A DNA stretch of 64,000 nucleotides, from the NCBI GenBank assembly GCA_011032825.1, contig JAADJZ010000030.1:124001-188000 (forward strand), read 5' to 3'. The position numbers and the translations under genes were made by a program. A model generated the notes under the pieces. The model was given only the letters and a program-made list of their open reading frames with translations, had not been told where the DNA came from and ran no database searches. This document shows positions 34,735 to 45,194 of the stretch, in pieces. Source of the stretch: Massariosphaeria phaeospora (Eukaryota > Ascomycota > Dothideomycetes > Pleosporales). Within the stretch, counting starts at the first letter, position 1. Each line of letters opens with the position of its first letter.

Positions 34735-35848
34735 ATGCCTACTCCTAAGTTATTTGCTCAGTGTCCCGATTTCCCACCTACGGTGCCGGTGGTAGATCTT
34801 CCTATCTTGTCGCTTCATAAGATCGGCGCACACGATGGCAACGAAGAAAAGAGACTCCTCGACGCATGCGGAGAGTACGGTTTCTTTGTACTCGACCTGA
34901 AGGGCTTCCAGATAGGGGACAACCTCCTTAGCAATGCGGAGCACATGTTTGATCTCACCGCAGCCACGCTTGGCTTGGACGAGTCTGTATTGAATGATTT
35001 CGCTTACAACCCGCCTGGAGATTTGCTTGGGTAGTTTATCCTCAAAAGGTCTACTTGAAAATCTCGGACATAATGCTGACACAGAGAGATACAAACGCGC
35101 TGGCAAGCTACGGACGGATGATGGCAAACTAGATGCAATGGAGATGTACACAGTCGGGCAAGACGACATCATGGGCAACATTCCTCCACGAAACAATCCC
35201 GATACAATCGAAAGGCATCGAAAGGAGTGTCAAGAGTTTTTCAGACATGCGCACGCTGTCGCTGCTGTGATACTCGCAGCTTTGGACAGGCTGTTGGACC
35301 TCCAGCCTGGTACACTCGAGCGACTGAGTCCGTTGGATAAACCCTCCGACACCTTACTCCGCCTCTTGCTTAGCCGCCCACAATCTATCGTCGACGAGAA
35401 CCGAATCAGTCTTGGTGGTCACACAGACATTGGAACAGTGACTCTAGTATTCCAAGTTGCCAGTGGTCTTCAAATCTTGCCCGCTGGTAACAAGAATGTA
35501 TCTGACAATTGGCGCTATATCCGGCCTGAACTAGGATGCGTACTCATCAACCTCGGTGATACCCTGGTCGAGTGGACAGGCGGATTGCTACGCAGCTCAT
35601 TGCACCGTGTCGTGACAGCGCCGGGCGCCCAGGCAACCGTACCACGACGGAGCCTCGCATACTTGATACGTCCCGAGCGCACCGCATCGATGCGCAGGCT
35701 TGGAATCGGCAGCGTGATTCCACGTCTGGCAGATGGTGAGGAAGCGGAGACGCGGTCGGTCAGTGAATGGGCGGCCTGGGGGGCTCAACAAATCATGAAG
35801 GGTGAGTTGAAGCCGGAGTCTCGGGGAGGGAAGCTAGTAGAGACTTAA
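34735..35848 (+). CDS. 2-oxoglutarate/Fe(II)-dependent oxygenase, 351 aa
   Basis: Two exons, 34735-35030 and 35089-35848 (58-nt intron); the join gives DLLGYKRAGKLRTDDGKLDAMEMY. It has the isopenicillin-N-synthase-like layout: an N-terminal non-haem dioxygenase domain (VPVVDLPILSL, ACGEYGFFVL) and a C-terminal jelly roll with the iron ligands H210, D212 (GGHTDIGT) and H271 (SLHRVV), plus the 2-oxoglutarate-binding RRS near residues 285-287. Length is typical. The enzyme should oxidise a small molecule with 2-oxoglutarate and O2; the substrate is unknown. It follows the thioesterase-like gene divergently and may belong to a former small metabolic cluster with the MFS transporter. Confidence 0.88.
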
Positions 35849-37020
35849 CATGTATAGACCTAGCAGTAGTTCTTAGCGAGCAAGCAAAAGGAAGAGTAGT
35901 AGGTTTACACAGGTACTCTGTGTTAACCTACCTCTGTAAAGGACGACGACGACGACGCCCTCCGCCCTAATGTTCGCGCGGCTCGTTTTACCATCTCTAC
36001 AACCTCAACACCAAGAAGTTTCGACCTAGGAACGTTGAAAATATACGTATGTACGTAACTTGACGACGGGGTGGGGGGGTGGAAGAACGTCATATATCTG
36101 AACACGGTATATAAGTATTGGAGAGGTATTATCTTCCGCAGATATATCAGGGTCGGTTCGCACGCTGCTTACGAGGATCTGCTGAAGGATAACCTCGCCA
36201 CGCTCGCCATGATCCCCGGGTATTGTGTCATCGTCTTCACGGCGATGGAGATCGGGCTCCGGATGGAGAGGCTACGATAAAACCAGGCATGTCAAGAGGT
36301 TAGCTATGGCTTCTTCGTCTTTTCGATGATTGCGAGGGTAGCTGCTGTACATTCAGTCACTTTGTTTGTGGTTATGATGTTCATGTTCATCTCGAACTCC
36401 CAGGCGATGAAAAGGTATGAGTGAGGGAGGTTTCGAAAGATAGATGTCAAGCCGTTCTGGATAACAAACAGTTGATGGAGGGGGCGGGGGTATATGTCTC
36501 CTTTGTGGAGATATGACGTAGGTGCTTAGAGCTTTGAGACCTTCTTGTAGACAGCAGTCGACACAGTTATGGCACTGTTATGCGCGGAATTTGTTAATGA
36601 AGTGTTGGCAGTAGCTATCTCTATCATATGGAAGGTAGCAGGGACTCGGTGTTTACGCCGCCAAGGCTTGCAAAGCGGCTAGCGCCGACCAGCGCCTCAT
36701 CCATAGCCAGCCTCTCAGGCTTCATCAATCAACCACTTCTACTCCCCACTTTGTTTCACCAGAAGAGTGATAGCGTGGCGTCACTCGAGGGCCAAGACAC
36801 TACCGCACGTTCAGTTAGCTGTCTCACGCGCGATACAGCCCCAGGACCGCCCTCGAGCCCTTCTGCCCTTCCGCCCATTGTCATCAGCAGCATTCGGAGT
36901 ATATCCACTACAGTTGCGCGCTGATCGAGGCAGTCTAAAGGGCGCAGGTCAAGAGTCACCGATGCCTATGGGTGTTGCCTAAGCCAGAAAGTAAGTACAA
37001 AAGCTGGTGCCTCGCTCCAC
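35849..37020. other. Intergenic region upstream of the rvt-like gene
   Basis: About 1.2 kb. Frames of 69 codons (36071-36280) and 98 codons (36628-36924) occur on the plus strand without recognisable domains. A consensus donor GTAAGT near 36989 could mark an intron in the 5' leader of the next gene. Nothing more is supported. Confidence 0.4.
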
Positions 37021-39879
37021 ATGGCGAGTTCTATCCGCCACAGGGTCCTTGTATACCCTTTGCTCACCATTGCGAGACCTATAGCTGCGTTTTCGCTGTC
37101 GAAGTCTCCAAGCAGATCTTTACATATCACAACAATACTCGCTTCAGAGTTGACAGCCTTTCGAACGGAATCCAGCGCGTTACGTCTCACGACAGCGTCG
37201 CGTAGCTCGAAAACTATGGCGGCTCCTGTACTCTCGACTCTTCAGCATGTCACGGAGCGAAAACTGAATAAGCTTGCTGCTCATCGCGACAAGTTCGAGA
37301 CTGAGAAGAAAACGATACTCGCAAAGGTGGCCGGTACCTCGGACCCTCGACAGAAGGTTGAAGCATTGCTCGAAGGGGTCGACCTCTCTGGCATTACTGC
37401 TAGCCAGTTCTCTATCCCCAACGTGAAACGCTTTATTCACCAGTCAAAGCATGACCCGTCTGTTTCAGTGTCACTACTTCGAGACTGGCAATCAAAGCTA
37501 GAGCAGGACTTGGAGATTGCGAGCACCAAGTACGAGTATGCGGCGCTGTTCGGCAAACTGGTCATGGAATGGATCAAGCACCCCAATCCCGCAGCCTCTA
37601 GTCCCAGTGACAGCTCTTTTGACGCGGACGACAACAAGCTGAGCGGCAGCTTCGATCAAGTAGGACGCAAGGAGATGCACGAGCAGCGCAAAATATGGGA
37701 GAAATATGCATTCACAGCGAAGAAGGTGGACCAAGGCAAGATTGACGCGTACCTCAACGAGATTTTTGGCACGACGCTGCAAGCCAAGAGTATCAAGAAA
37801 ACTCCTTTACAGAACCTCCGAGACAAGATGAAGGATGTGGTTTTCAAGTCGGATCTACAGACTCAGAAGCCGAACGAGCCTTTGGGCAGTCGCTTTACTG
37901 TTGAGAATCTTAAGTCGTGTATCAGAGGGGTTCTTCAGTCTGATTTGCTAGTGGGACACAAGCGAGAGGCTTTGGACGATCTTCAGAACCAGCCCGCAGT
38001 GCTGAACGAATTGGTGGACGTGCTCAATATGGATCTGGACGGACTCGACGAGTGGGAGTGGGACCCGGCTCCTGTTCCTCTTAATATGCGACGTCAACTC
38101 AGCGGAAAATATCGCGTTTTTATGGACGAGGAAACCCATCAAGCGATTTTGTTACATTTCATCGGCAAGACATGGGCTGTTCGTTTGAAGAGGGCATTTA
38201 CCGCCTTTTATCATTCAGGCGCCTGGCTCCAGACGCCTTATCGAACCATGAACAGGAAAGCCCGGCAGAGACGTGAATACTTCGACCCTAATGGTAGCAA
38301 AGTTAAAGTGCCCACGGTCCGTAACCACAGGCGCCATAACTACGAAAAAGGATACTTTATGACGCAGTTGCCCGATCATGCTTTGGACGACAATCGCCAT
38401 TATGCCGCCGAGGATCAAGAAGAACGGGTCGGAAGCACGAACTCGCCGCTTGCGACCAAGCAGTCCATGTTACGCTTGGTAACGACCGAACTCCTACTAA
38501 ATACAAAGGTCTATGGCGAGTTCCTGGTGTTGCAATCGGACTTCAAGTGGTTTGGACCATCGTTGCCCCACGACACAATCTTTGCTGTGCTCGAATTCTT
38601 TGGGGTTCCCGAAAAATGGCTGCGATTCTTCAAAAAGTACCTGCAGACGCCCGTCGTTTTCGTTCAGGATGGCCCCGGCGCCGAAGCTAAGGTGCGGCAG
38701 TGCGGCATTCCTATGAGCCACGTACTCAGCGATGCTCTTAGCGAGGCAGTTCTATTCTGTCTGGATTTTGCAGTCAATAAACGCACTCAAGGAGCTAACA
38801 TCCATCGTTTCCATGACGATTTGTGGTTCTGGGGTCAGGAACGCACTTGCATCCAAGCTTGGAACGCTATCCAGGAGTTTACGAACGTCATGGGCCTCAA
38901 GCTGAACGAGGAGAAAACAGGTGTTGCTCTTGTTATTGCTGACAAGGCTAAAGCTCGTGTGCTTCCTCCAGCTCTACCACAAGGAAAAATCAAATGGGGT
39001 TTCCTGTACCTGGATGCCGATGCTGGGCGTTGGGTTATTGACCGTTCACAAGTTGAAGAGCATATAGAGGAGATTCGTCGCCAGCTAAGAGCATGCCGTA
39101 GCCTCATGGCTTGGGTACAAGCATGGAACAGCTACGTTAGCCGATTTTTCTCCACCAACTTCGGACAGCCAGCAAACTGCTTCGGTCAACAACACAACGA
39201 TATGATCATTGAGACCTTCGAGCACATACAACACAGTCTTTTTGCTGACGTCGGAACTGCCAATCTGACTGAGTATCTGCGTGGAATGCTCAAGGAACGA
39301 TTTGGCACCGATGACTCAGTCCCGGATGGTTTCTTCTATTTTCCGGTCGAGCTAGGTGGGCTCGGACTGCGCAACCCATCTATCAATGCCTTCGCAACAT
39401 ACGAGAATTTGTTGAGCGACCCAGGTGAGCGCATCGATCGTGCGTTTGAGGATGAGCAAGAAGAGTACGAGCGCTTGAAAGAGGGTTGGAAATCCGGCGA
39501 TCGCAGGACCAAACGCGCAAACTACGCTCCATTAGCAAAAGACGATACTGGCACGGACGACGAGGGGGATGAAACCTTCCTAAGCTTTGACGAATACACA
39601 AGATACAGAGAGGAAGTATCGGTCCACCTCTCAGGAGCGTACTTGGATCTCCTTAGCTGTCCGACGGAAGAAAAAGTCGAGACCACGGACCAAATTGATA
39701 CAGTCCTTCAGCAGGGGCCGCTTCCTAGAACGCCGTACTGGCTCTGGATCTATACCCTCTATGCCGGTGACATGAAGCAGCGTTTCGGAGACCTGGGTCT
39801 GCAGCTGGGTGACCGCGAACTGTTGCCTGTTGGATTGGTCGACATGCTAAAGAGCGAAAAGGTCCGTTGGGACGGTTAA
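37021..39879 (+). CDS. Reverse-transcriptase-related cellular protein (rvt-like), 952 aa
   Basis: A single long frame. The C-terminal half carries reverse-transcriptase motifs: motif A LQSDFKWFGPSLPHDTI (D507), a motif-B-like CGIPMSHVLSD, and motif C RFHDDLWFW (D599 and D600), so the catalytic triad is complete. A thumb-like region follows, and a charged acidic tail ends the protein. The N-terminal half is helical and charged (VTERKLNKLAAHRDKFETEK), a candidate coiled coil. There is no integrase, RNase H, gag, endonuclease or terminal repeat. This fits the domesticated single-copy rvt genes described in fungi and other eukaryotes. The start is ambiguous: ATG 37021 adds 65 residues rich in Arg, Ser and hydrophobics, like a mitochondrial presequence; ATG 37216 begins MAAPVLSTLQHVTE. 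Confidence 0.75.
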   Translation: MASSIRHRVLVYPLLTIARPIAAFSLSKSPSRSLHITTILASELTAFRTESSALRLTTASRSSKTMAAPVLSTLQHVTERKLNKLAAHRDKFETEKKTILAKVAGTSDPRQKVEALLEGVDLSGITASQFSIPNVKRFIHQSKHDPSVSVSLLRDWQSKLEQDLEIASTKYEYAALFGKLVMEWIKHPNPAASSPSDSSFDADDNKLSGSFDQVGRKEMHEQRKIWEKYAFTAKKVDQGKIDAYLNEIFGTTLQAKSIKKTPLQNLRDKMKDVVFKSDLQTQKPNEPLGSRFTVENLKSCIRGVLQSDLLVGHKREALDDLQNQPAVLNELVDVLNMDLDGLDEWEWDPAPVPLNMRRQLSGKYRVFMDEETHQAILLHFIGKTWAVRLKRAFTAFYHSGAWLQTPYRTMNRKARQRREYFDPNGSKVKVPTVRNHRRHNYEKGYFMTQLPDHALDDNRHYAAEDQEERVGSTNSPLATKQSMLRLVTTELLLNTKVYGEFLVLQSDFKWFGPSLPHDTIFAVLEFFGVPEKWLRFFKKYLQTPVVFVQDGPGAEAKVRQCGIPMSHVLSDALSEAVLFCLDFAVNKRTQGANIHRFHDDLWFWGQERTCIQAWNAIQEFTNVMGLKLNEEKTGVALVIADKAKARVLPPALPQGKIKWGFLYLDADAGRWVIDRSQVEEHIEEIRRQLRACRSLMAWVQAWNSYVSRFFSTNFGQPANCFGQQHNDMIIETFEHIQHSLFADVGTANLTEYLRGMLKERFGTDDSVPDGFFYFPVELGGLGLRNPSINAFATYENLLSDPGERIDRAFEDEQEEYERLKEGWKSGDRRTKRANYAPLAKDDTGTDDEGDETFLSFDEYTRYREEVSVHLSGAYLDLLSCPTEEKVETTDQIDTVLQQGPLPRTPYWLWIYTLYAGDMKQRFGDLGLQLGDRELLPVGLVDMLKSEKVRWDG

Positions 39880-40326
39880 ACTGTTTCCGAGTCGTTCGTT
39901 CGACACGATGCGAGTCTGTTTGTTCCCGCGTGGTGTGAGTAGGCCAAAATTCGTCGCTCTCGCCTGTATACATGAAATTCATGAAGGAACGTGATCGAAG
40001 GGGGTATCAAGAAGGCTAAGGCCACAAACGCCTGCAAAATGCAGGAAATCGTCACAGTTCCCCTCCTCTACATCTCTTTGAGTAGCACAGCATTCATTGG
40101 GCCATTTTTAACGGAACTGAATTGCTTCAAGTAGATACTCCACTCAAATCAAAATAAATTCTCTCATCATGAAACGATCGTGCGCCGCCCGTTACAATGG
40201 TGTTCCATAGAGACTCAATTACAGATAGTATACACGTTAGTAGTGGGAGTTACCACTCATGTCGACCCGACTTGACTTCGGCAATGGCGCAGACACTCAC
40301 TAGTGTAGATACGTCCCGAGAAACAT
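39880..40326. other. Convergent 3' region
   Basis: About 450 bases between the rvt-like gene (+) and the NTF2-like gene (-). No gene and no target-site duplication or poly-A tail next to the rvt-like gene were noticed. Confidence 0.4.
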
Positions 40327-41032
40327 CTATAATTCCTTCGGGGGTTGCGTGATCTTCGTGAGGTGATGACCGTTCAATGTCTTCATAAGCTTCCCCAATC
40401 CCTCGTGACTGTAATCCTTTTCATTCCACATATCTTTATGATACTTCACTTTCCCAGCATCATCCAGCGCCAGGCTTACCAAGGAGTTGACTGGCTTCGA
40501 AAAGCCCAGCCCCTTGGGAGTATATTCTTGCCGTAGCTTGAACACAATCTCCGAAGGGGTCGCGGACATCACCTGAGTAGCCAAGGTGCGAGAATCGAAG
40601 ATCTTAGGAATGCCTTTGCGCACCACGACGTTAGCTAACCCGATTCGCCTTGGTTCGAGAGATTGCCACCACGTACCGTACCACTGTCCTGCAATCTGTG
40701 GGTTCAAGTTAGAGGGCAAATTGCATGAGCGTGGGAGCATCTCGAACCTTGTATCTCGTGTCGCAGTAGCTGAAGGGGTCGTCGTAGACGGATTCAGCTG
40801 CGTATACTTGCATGTCTTGCTCGCTCGCACTGCCGGAGTACAGGTTGCAGATCGACTGCACAATCTTCTGCTGCTCGGGTGATAGCTCGATTGACGCGGA
40901 AGGGTTGGGTTCGTAATCAACTCTGGTTGAACTGTTCTTCGAGGGGTCCGAATGGCTGGTTAGGGCCTGGGGGTCGGGGTGGGGCTCATATTTGTCCTGG
41001 AGCTGTTGGCCCTGTGGATGGGGAGAAGCCAT
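40327..41032 (-). CDS. SigF-like NTF2-fold protein, 196 aa
   Basis: Three exons: 41032-40748, 40695-40677 (19 nt) and 40613-40327; introns 52 and 63 nt. The middle micro-exon joins CDTRYKIAGQWYGIPKIFDS, in line with related fungal proteins. The second intron has a clear GCTAAC branch site; the first donor (GTTCGA) is weak in context. After a disordered N terminus the fold starts at ELSPEQQKIVQSICNLYSG, with AAESVYDDPFSYCD and SLVSLALDDAGKVKYHKDMWNEKDY, typical of SnoaL/NTF2-like barrels named after SigF. Enzymatic activity is not established. No signal peptide. Confidence 0.72.
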
Positions 41033-41452
41033 TAGGAGTTAATGAATCTGACGTGTTGCTGACTTGAGCGAAAAGAATGTATGATAGCCTGGGGGGGAAT
41101 ATACTCGAAGTATCAGCTTGAGTTTGAGGAAAGGAAATAGCTATTATAGATGATAGGATATGCCACTCGATGATGTATGGGGCTTGTCATGACGTCATTA
41201 AGGCAAGCGCAGGAGATTCCAAACAACAGCTACAATCACTCAGACAGTTAAACAAAAGCGATGATGAACGATAGGAATTCAATGCTTTCGATGAAGCGAT
41301 ATGATTTCCATTTAGTAAGTGGTGTCAGCGATCCTACATGAGTGAGATTATAAGATATCTGGTTGAAGAGAGCAAAAGGACTGGATGCGAATACTCCCAT
41401 AGACGACGAATTGTGATATTGCGTATTATGTATAGGTGTCTATCCTATATTC
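41033..41452. other. Intergenic region
   Basis: About 420 bases between the SigF-like gene start and the GH43 stop. It should contain the SigF-like promoter; nothing distinct is seen. Confidence 0.4.
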
Positions 41453-43075
41453 TCAAACATCGTACCGATCAGTCTCATGATGCGCAGGTCGGTAGACCAT
41501 GTAGTCGAATTTAGCCCTGAGTTCAGTGCCATTCAAATCCGAGCAAGCCATGCCGACAAAAGCACCCGTGAAACTTCCGTGCTCCAGGTGACCTCCACAC
41601 TCATCAGACAATATAGAGGCATCATAAACCGGACCAATGTTCTTCAACTCCTGTTCACCGTCGAGGGCATAGGAGAACTGGAGCCGTTTGCCACGGATAC
41701 TGAGTGCGAGCCTCACTTTCCCTTCATTGGGAATCTGGACGGGTTCGGCCAGGGGGAATTTGAGTCGGCCTTCTGGCCACGACGCTTCGGAGCTTAGTAT
41801 GAGTAATTCGCGTTTGCCGTCGGCGTGCGCCGTTACGGTGAGGTAGAAGAAGTTGAAGCGACAATAGTAGGCCGTTAGTCCTGCGAATTGCCTCTCGTCG
41901 GTGGGGGAAAAGTCCACCACTGTTTCGGCGTCATATGAGAAATGAGTTTGGCGACGCGCGACCAAAGATTGTTCGAACCACGAGCCGATAGCTTCTCGTC
42001 CGATCAGCTCGATTTTGCTGTCCGTGATAGTGAATATGCGCTCAGGCTCTGGTGTTCTGAGCCATTGGAAATCCTGATGCAATCCACCCGCTTTGTCGAA
42101 AGTATATCGCTTTTCGGCCCAGTAGTCGGTGTCATCGCGGGCTCCCAGTAGCTCGACATGCAATGACGGTACAGGGCCGTTCTTTACATAGAGCCAGTCG
42201 TCGTCGGCCCAATACGCTTCTTGGATGGCTGTCTCCCGCCCGAGCACGCAGCGACGGGTTTGAGTGATTGGGCGGCCGGTCAAATGCACTAGATAGGTTT
42301 TGCCGTCCGGGGTATCAACGATGTCGCCGTGTCCAGCCCTCTGCAATGCGGCGAGCGGCTTATCTACGGACGTGAGTATCGGGTTTTGCGGGTGCACTTC
42401 GTATGGTCCTGAGATTTCACGAGATCGGGCCAGCGTCACTGCGTGCTCATAACCCGTACCACCCTCAGCGGTTAGCAAGTAGTACCAACCATTACGCTTG
42501 TACAAGTGCGGGCCTTCCACGAGATCCAGTTCGGTACCGTGGAAGATGGTCTTCGTAGGTCCAACGAGCTTCTCAGTCTTCATGTCGAACTCTTGCAGTC
42601 TTATGCCGGCAAACGACCGGGGACGCCTTCGATGGTCTTGCAACATGTTGACGAACCATTTTTTGCCGTCGTCATCGTGAAAGATGGATGGATCGAAGCC
42701 TGAAGAGTTGATATAGATTGGATCTGACCATGGACCCTCTATCGATGGCGCAGTAACAATATAGTTGGGTGTGTCTTTGAACGACCCGTCTTTACGTTTC
42801 ACGTCGGTGTACACGAGCCAGTATTTGTCCCCGTCGTGGGTCAAACATGGCGCCCAAATTCCACAGCTATCTGGGTTCCCACGCATGTCCAGCTGGCTCT
42901 TGCGATTCAAAGGCCTGATAACAAGCTTCCAGTTTGCCAAGTCCTTTGAGTGATAGATCTGTACGCCTGGGTACCACTCAAACGTCGACGTGGCAATGTA
43001 ATAGTCATCGCCGACACGTAGGATTGAAGGATCCGCGTTGAATCCTGGCAGGACGGGATTCCGCACAAGAGACAT
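41453..43075 (-). CDS. Glycoside hydrolase family 43 beta-xylosidase, 540 aa
   Basis: An intronless gene. The N-terminal five-bladed propeller has the GH43 catalytic residues in standard places: general base D15 (GFNADPS), D128 (SSGFDPSIF) and general acid E187 (LVEGPHLYK), one residue off from the well-studied Selenomonas enzyme. A C-terminal beta-sandwich (about residues 320-540) completes the usual length. There is no signal peptide, so it should act inside the cell, releasing xylose (and perhaps arabinose) from imported xylo-oligosaccharides. It is the downstream member of three co-oriented genes with an MFS transporter and a secreted esterase, and three ACCGGT motifs lie 118-168 bases upstream of its start. 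Confidence 0.92.
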   Translation of the reverse strand: MSLVRNPVLPGFNADPSILRVGDDYYIATSTFEWYPGVQIYHSKDLANWKLVIRPLNRKSQLDMRGNPDSCGIWAPCLTHDGDKYWLVYTDVKRKDGSFKDTPNYIVTAPSIEGPWSDPIYINSSGFDPSIFHDDDGKKWFVNMLQDHRRRPRSFAGIRLQEFDMKTEKLVGPTKTIFHGTELDLVEGPHLYKRNGWYYLLTAEGGTGYEHAVTLARSREISGPYEVHPQNPILTSVDKPLAALQRAGHGDIVDTPDGKTYLVHLTGRPITQTRRCVLGRETAIQEAYWADDDWLYVKNGPVPSLHVELLGARDDTDYWAEKRYTFDKAGGLHQDFQWLRTPEPERIFTITDSKIELIGREAIGSWFEQSLVARRQTHFSYDAETVVDFSPTDERQFAGLTAYYCRFNFFYLTVTAHADGKRELLILSSEASWPEGRLKFPLAEPVQIPNEGKVRLALSIRGKRLQFSYALDGEQELKNIGPVYDASILSDECGGHLEHGSFTGAFVGMACSDLNGTELRAKFDYMVYRPAHHETDRYDV

Positions 43076-43668
43076 GGTGACTGTATTCGAAGACCTCGAA
43101 GTGTCGAGATAGAGCGAGGTATGAAATATCTAACAGTTTTGTTGTAGAGATATAGCAAAGGCTCTTAAGAAGAACGAACCCCACTTGATTTAACCGGTTA
43201 GCTTCGACCCGAACTCTTGGTACCGGTGAATTTACCACCGGTTAACCCCACTATGACTACTTCGCATTCTTGAACCTATACGAGATGCCACGTCAGTAGG
43301 CATGTCGTCCGCACTATGTCTTGTTGTGATTGTCTGACCCTACATGAAAGATTCCGATCTTCAACAGAACCTGAACGTGCAATGATAACCTAAAAGCTAG
43401 CCACTTTTCCTGCACCAACATGTCACTAAGCCGAGTGTGAAAGTGTCAATGCTCTTCTCGCAATCGGGATATCCCAGACGCGAAGAGAAGACAGTAAAAT
43501 GCACTGGGCCACAAAATCCTGCAAGAGCACATGTGACTGTCCTCAAGGGGTGCTGATTCTGGAACGGATTTCCTAGAACATTTGCTGATCAGGACATCTC
43601 CGAGATGATAGATGCTTGAGATAAGCGGCGGAATATAACATTCGAGTACCGTCGACTTGTGAAGGATA
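43076..43668. other. GH43 promoter region
   Basis: About 590 bases between the MFS stop and the GH43 start, both genes on the minus strand. It holds the ACCGGT cluster described separately and otherwise no gene. Confidence 0.5.
43193..43242. promoter_or_regulatory. Three ACCGGT motifs upstream of the GH43 gene
   Basis: ACCGGT occurs at 43193-43198, 43222-43227 and 43237-43242, within 50 bases. The first is the centre of a perfect 10-base palindrome (TAACCGGTTA) and the third is followed by TAAC, so the longer ACCGGTTA element is present twice. The inward CGG/CCG triplets are of the type bound by Zn(II)2Cys6 regulators. Binding is inferred only from repetition, symmetry and position. Confidence 0.45.
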
Positions 43669-45026
43669 TCAAGTATCGGACGGTCCTCCATCGGCAGCAG
43701 ACTCATCTGCCGAAGCCGGTAGCAGCCGTGAGACAAAAATCCAAAGCACCAGCACAACAACTGAGAATAAAACAATAGCATATTGAAACACACGAATGCC
43801 CACTCCATCCACGATAGCCCCGATAGCGAAAGGTAGTATCGCACCGCCGACTTGACCGACAGATGCCACAAACGAGACGGCCGCAACATGCATGTCTTTC
43901 GGTAGTAGTTGGGTCAAGACGACGATTCCGGAAGGGAATAAGGGGCCCATTGAGAAGCCCAAGAGCGAAATGATGATGGTAGACACGACCGGTTCGCGCA
44001 CAGCCACAAAAAGCAGCTCAAGAGCGATAGACGAAAGAATGTAGATGGTCGTTGCTGAACCCACGCCAATCTTGTCTGTCATGGCACCCAACGTAAGCCG
44101 TCCAACAGCCATGCCGGCCCAGAAACAGGACGAAGTCAAGCTTGCGATATAGAGCGTTGCGTGTCGAGATTGTACCATGAAAGATACGATCCAGCCGGAT
44201 ATCGCCGTTTCGGTGCCCACATATGCTAGGAAGTATGCGGCAGACATCCAGGTAGCACGGTATCTGAGGATAGCTTTGGAGTTGACCTCGCTGCTTATCA
44301 TCTCAATGCTGGGTTTATCGTTGCGGTATTTCGATGCATTATCATGTCTAAACGCACATGCCAAAACGAGGAGCTCCAGTACGGAAGCACCAAACTGTTC
44401 GATTTTGAGGTTAGCCAATCCACCTTTTGTGGTGGGGAGAAGTAAAACGCCCCTTGACGTACAAGCACATAGTACCACTCGTACCAAGGTCTATGTTGTT
44501 CCATCAATGTCCCAGCAACAAAAGGCCCCACGGCTGCACCAACCGAGAACGAGCCGTGCAGAAGACCCGAGACAGTGTTCGCATTCGCCATGCTCCCTGC
44601 CCAAGCACACCAAGATCCATCGAGCAGGCCGGTACCCAGTGCCACAGTCGCAAATGCGACGAGGACTACATAATAAGGAAGGCGGATGGCTATTGTAAGA
44701 GCGGACAGGATGTGAAAGACTGGCCCGAGGCATGCAATACCTCGCTGGCCAAGCTTCGAATGTATGAAAGCATTGGATTGGGCTCCGAAGACGTAGCCGA
44801 CCGGGCCGACGAGGAATATGAGTGAGACGCGCAGGTCACTAAGATTGTAATACTGGGAGATGGGTTGCAGCATTACACCAATTGAGGAAGTAAAGAGGCC
44901 GAGGACGGTGAAGGAAAACATGGCGGCGGCGACCCGGAAAGTCAGGCTTGTCGAGACATCATTCGAGGCTGGTGAAGAACCCGCGCTTGCGGAACGGACG
45001 AGTAGGGGGGAACTTTCATCAGACAT
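43669..45026 (-). CDS. MFS transporter, BSC6/fucose-permease-like, 429 aa
   Basis: Two exons, 45026-44463 and 44394-43669, with a 68-nt intron joining YYVLFGASVLELLVL. After a 30-residue Ser-rich tail come about 12 hydrophobic segments (for example AAAMFSFTVLGLFTSSIGV, LIFLVGPVGYVFG, WAGMAVGRLTLGAMTDKIG). The string LLDGSWCAWAGSMANANTVSGLLHGSFSVGAA in helices 4-5 resembles fungal 'bypass of stop codon 6'/FHS-type sugar permeases. Its place between a secreted esterase and an intracellular xylosidase suggests uptake of a sugar or xylo-oligosaccharide, which is inference from context. Confidence 0.8.
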
Positions 45027-45194
45027 GGCTAACGTTTATTCAGCCAGAGGGAGTGTAGGTCCTCGTCTGAGGCGGAGCGAAGAAGATGCGGAGACAGAAA
45101 CATCTTGCGTTAACGCTAACCGAAGGCCGGACCGACTTCCGACCAATCATACGACTGGAGATACCCCTATGAATTTAACCACCAACTCACCCAT

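Noticed and set aside
36071..36280. 69-codon plus-strand frame with a hydrophobic C-terminal part
   Set aside because: Too short, no family, starts in a low-complexity region; could be chance.
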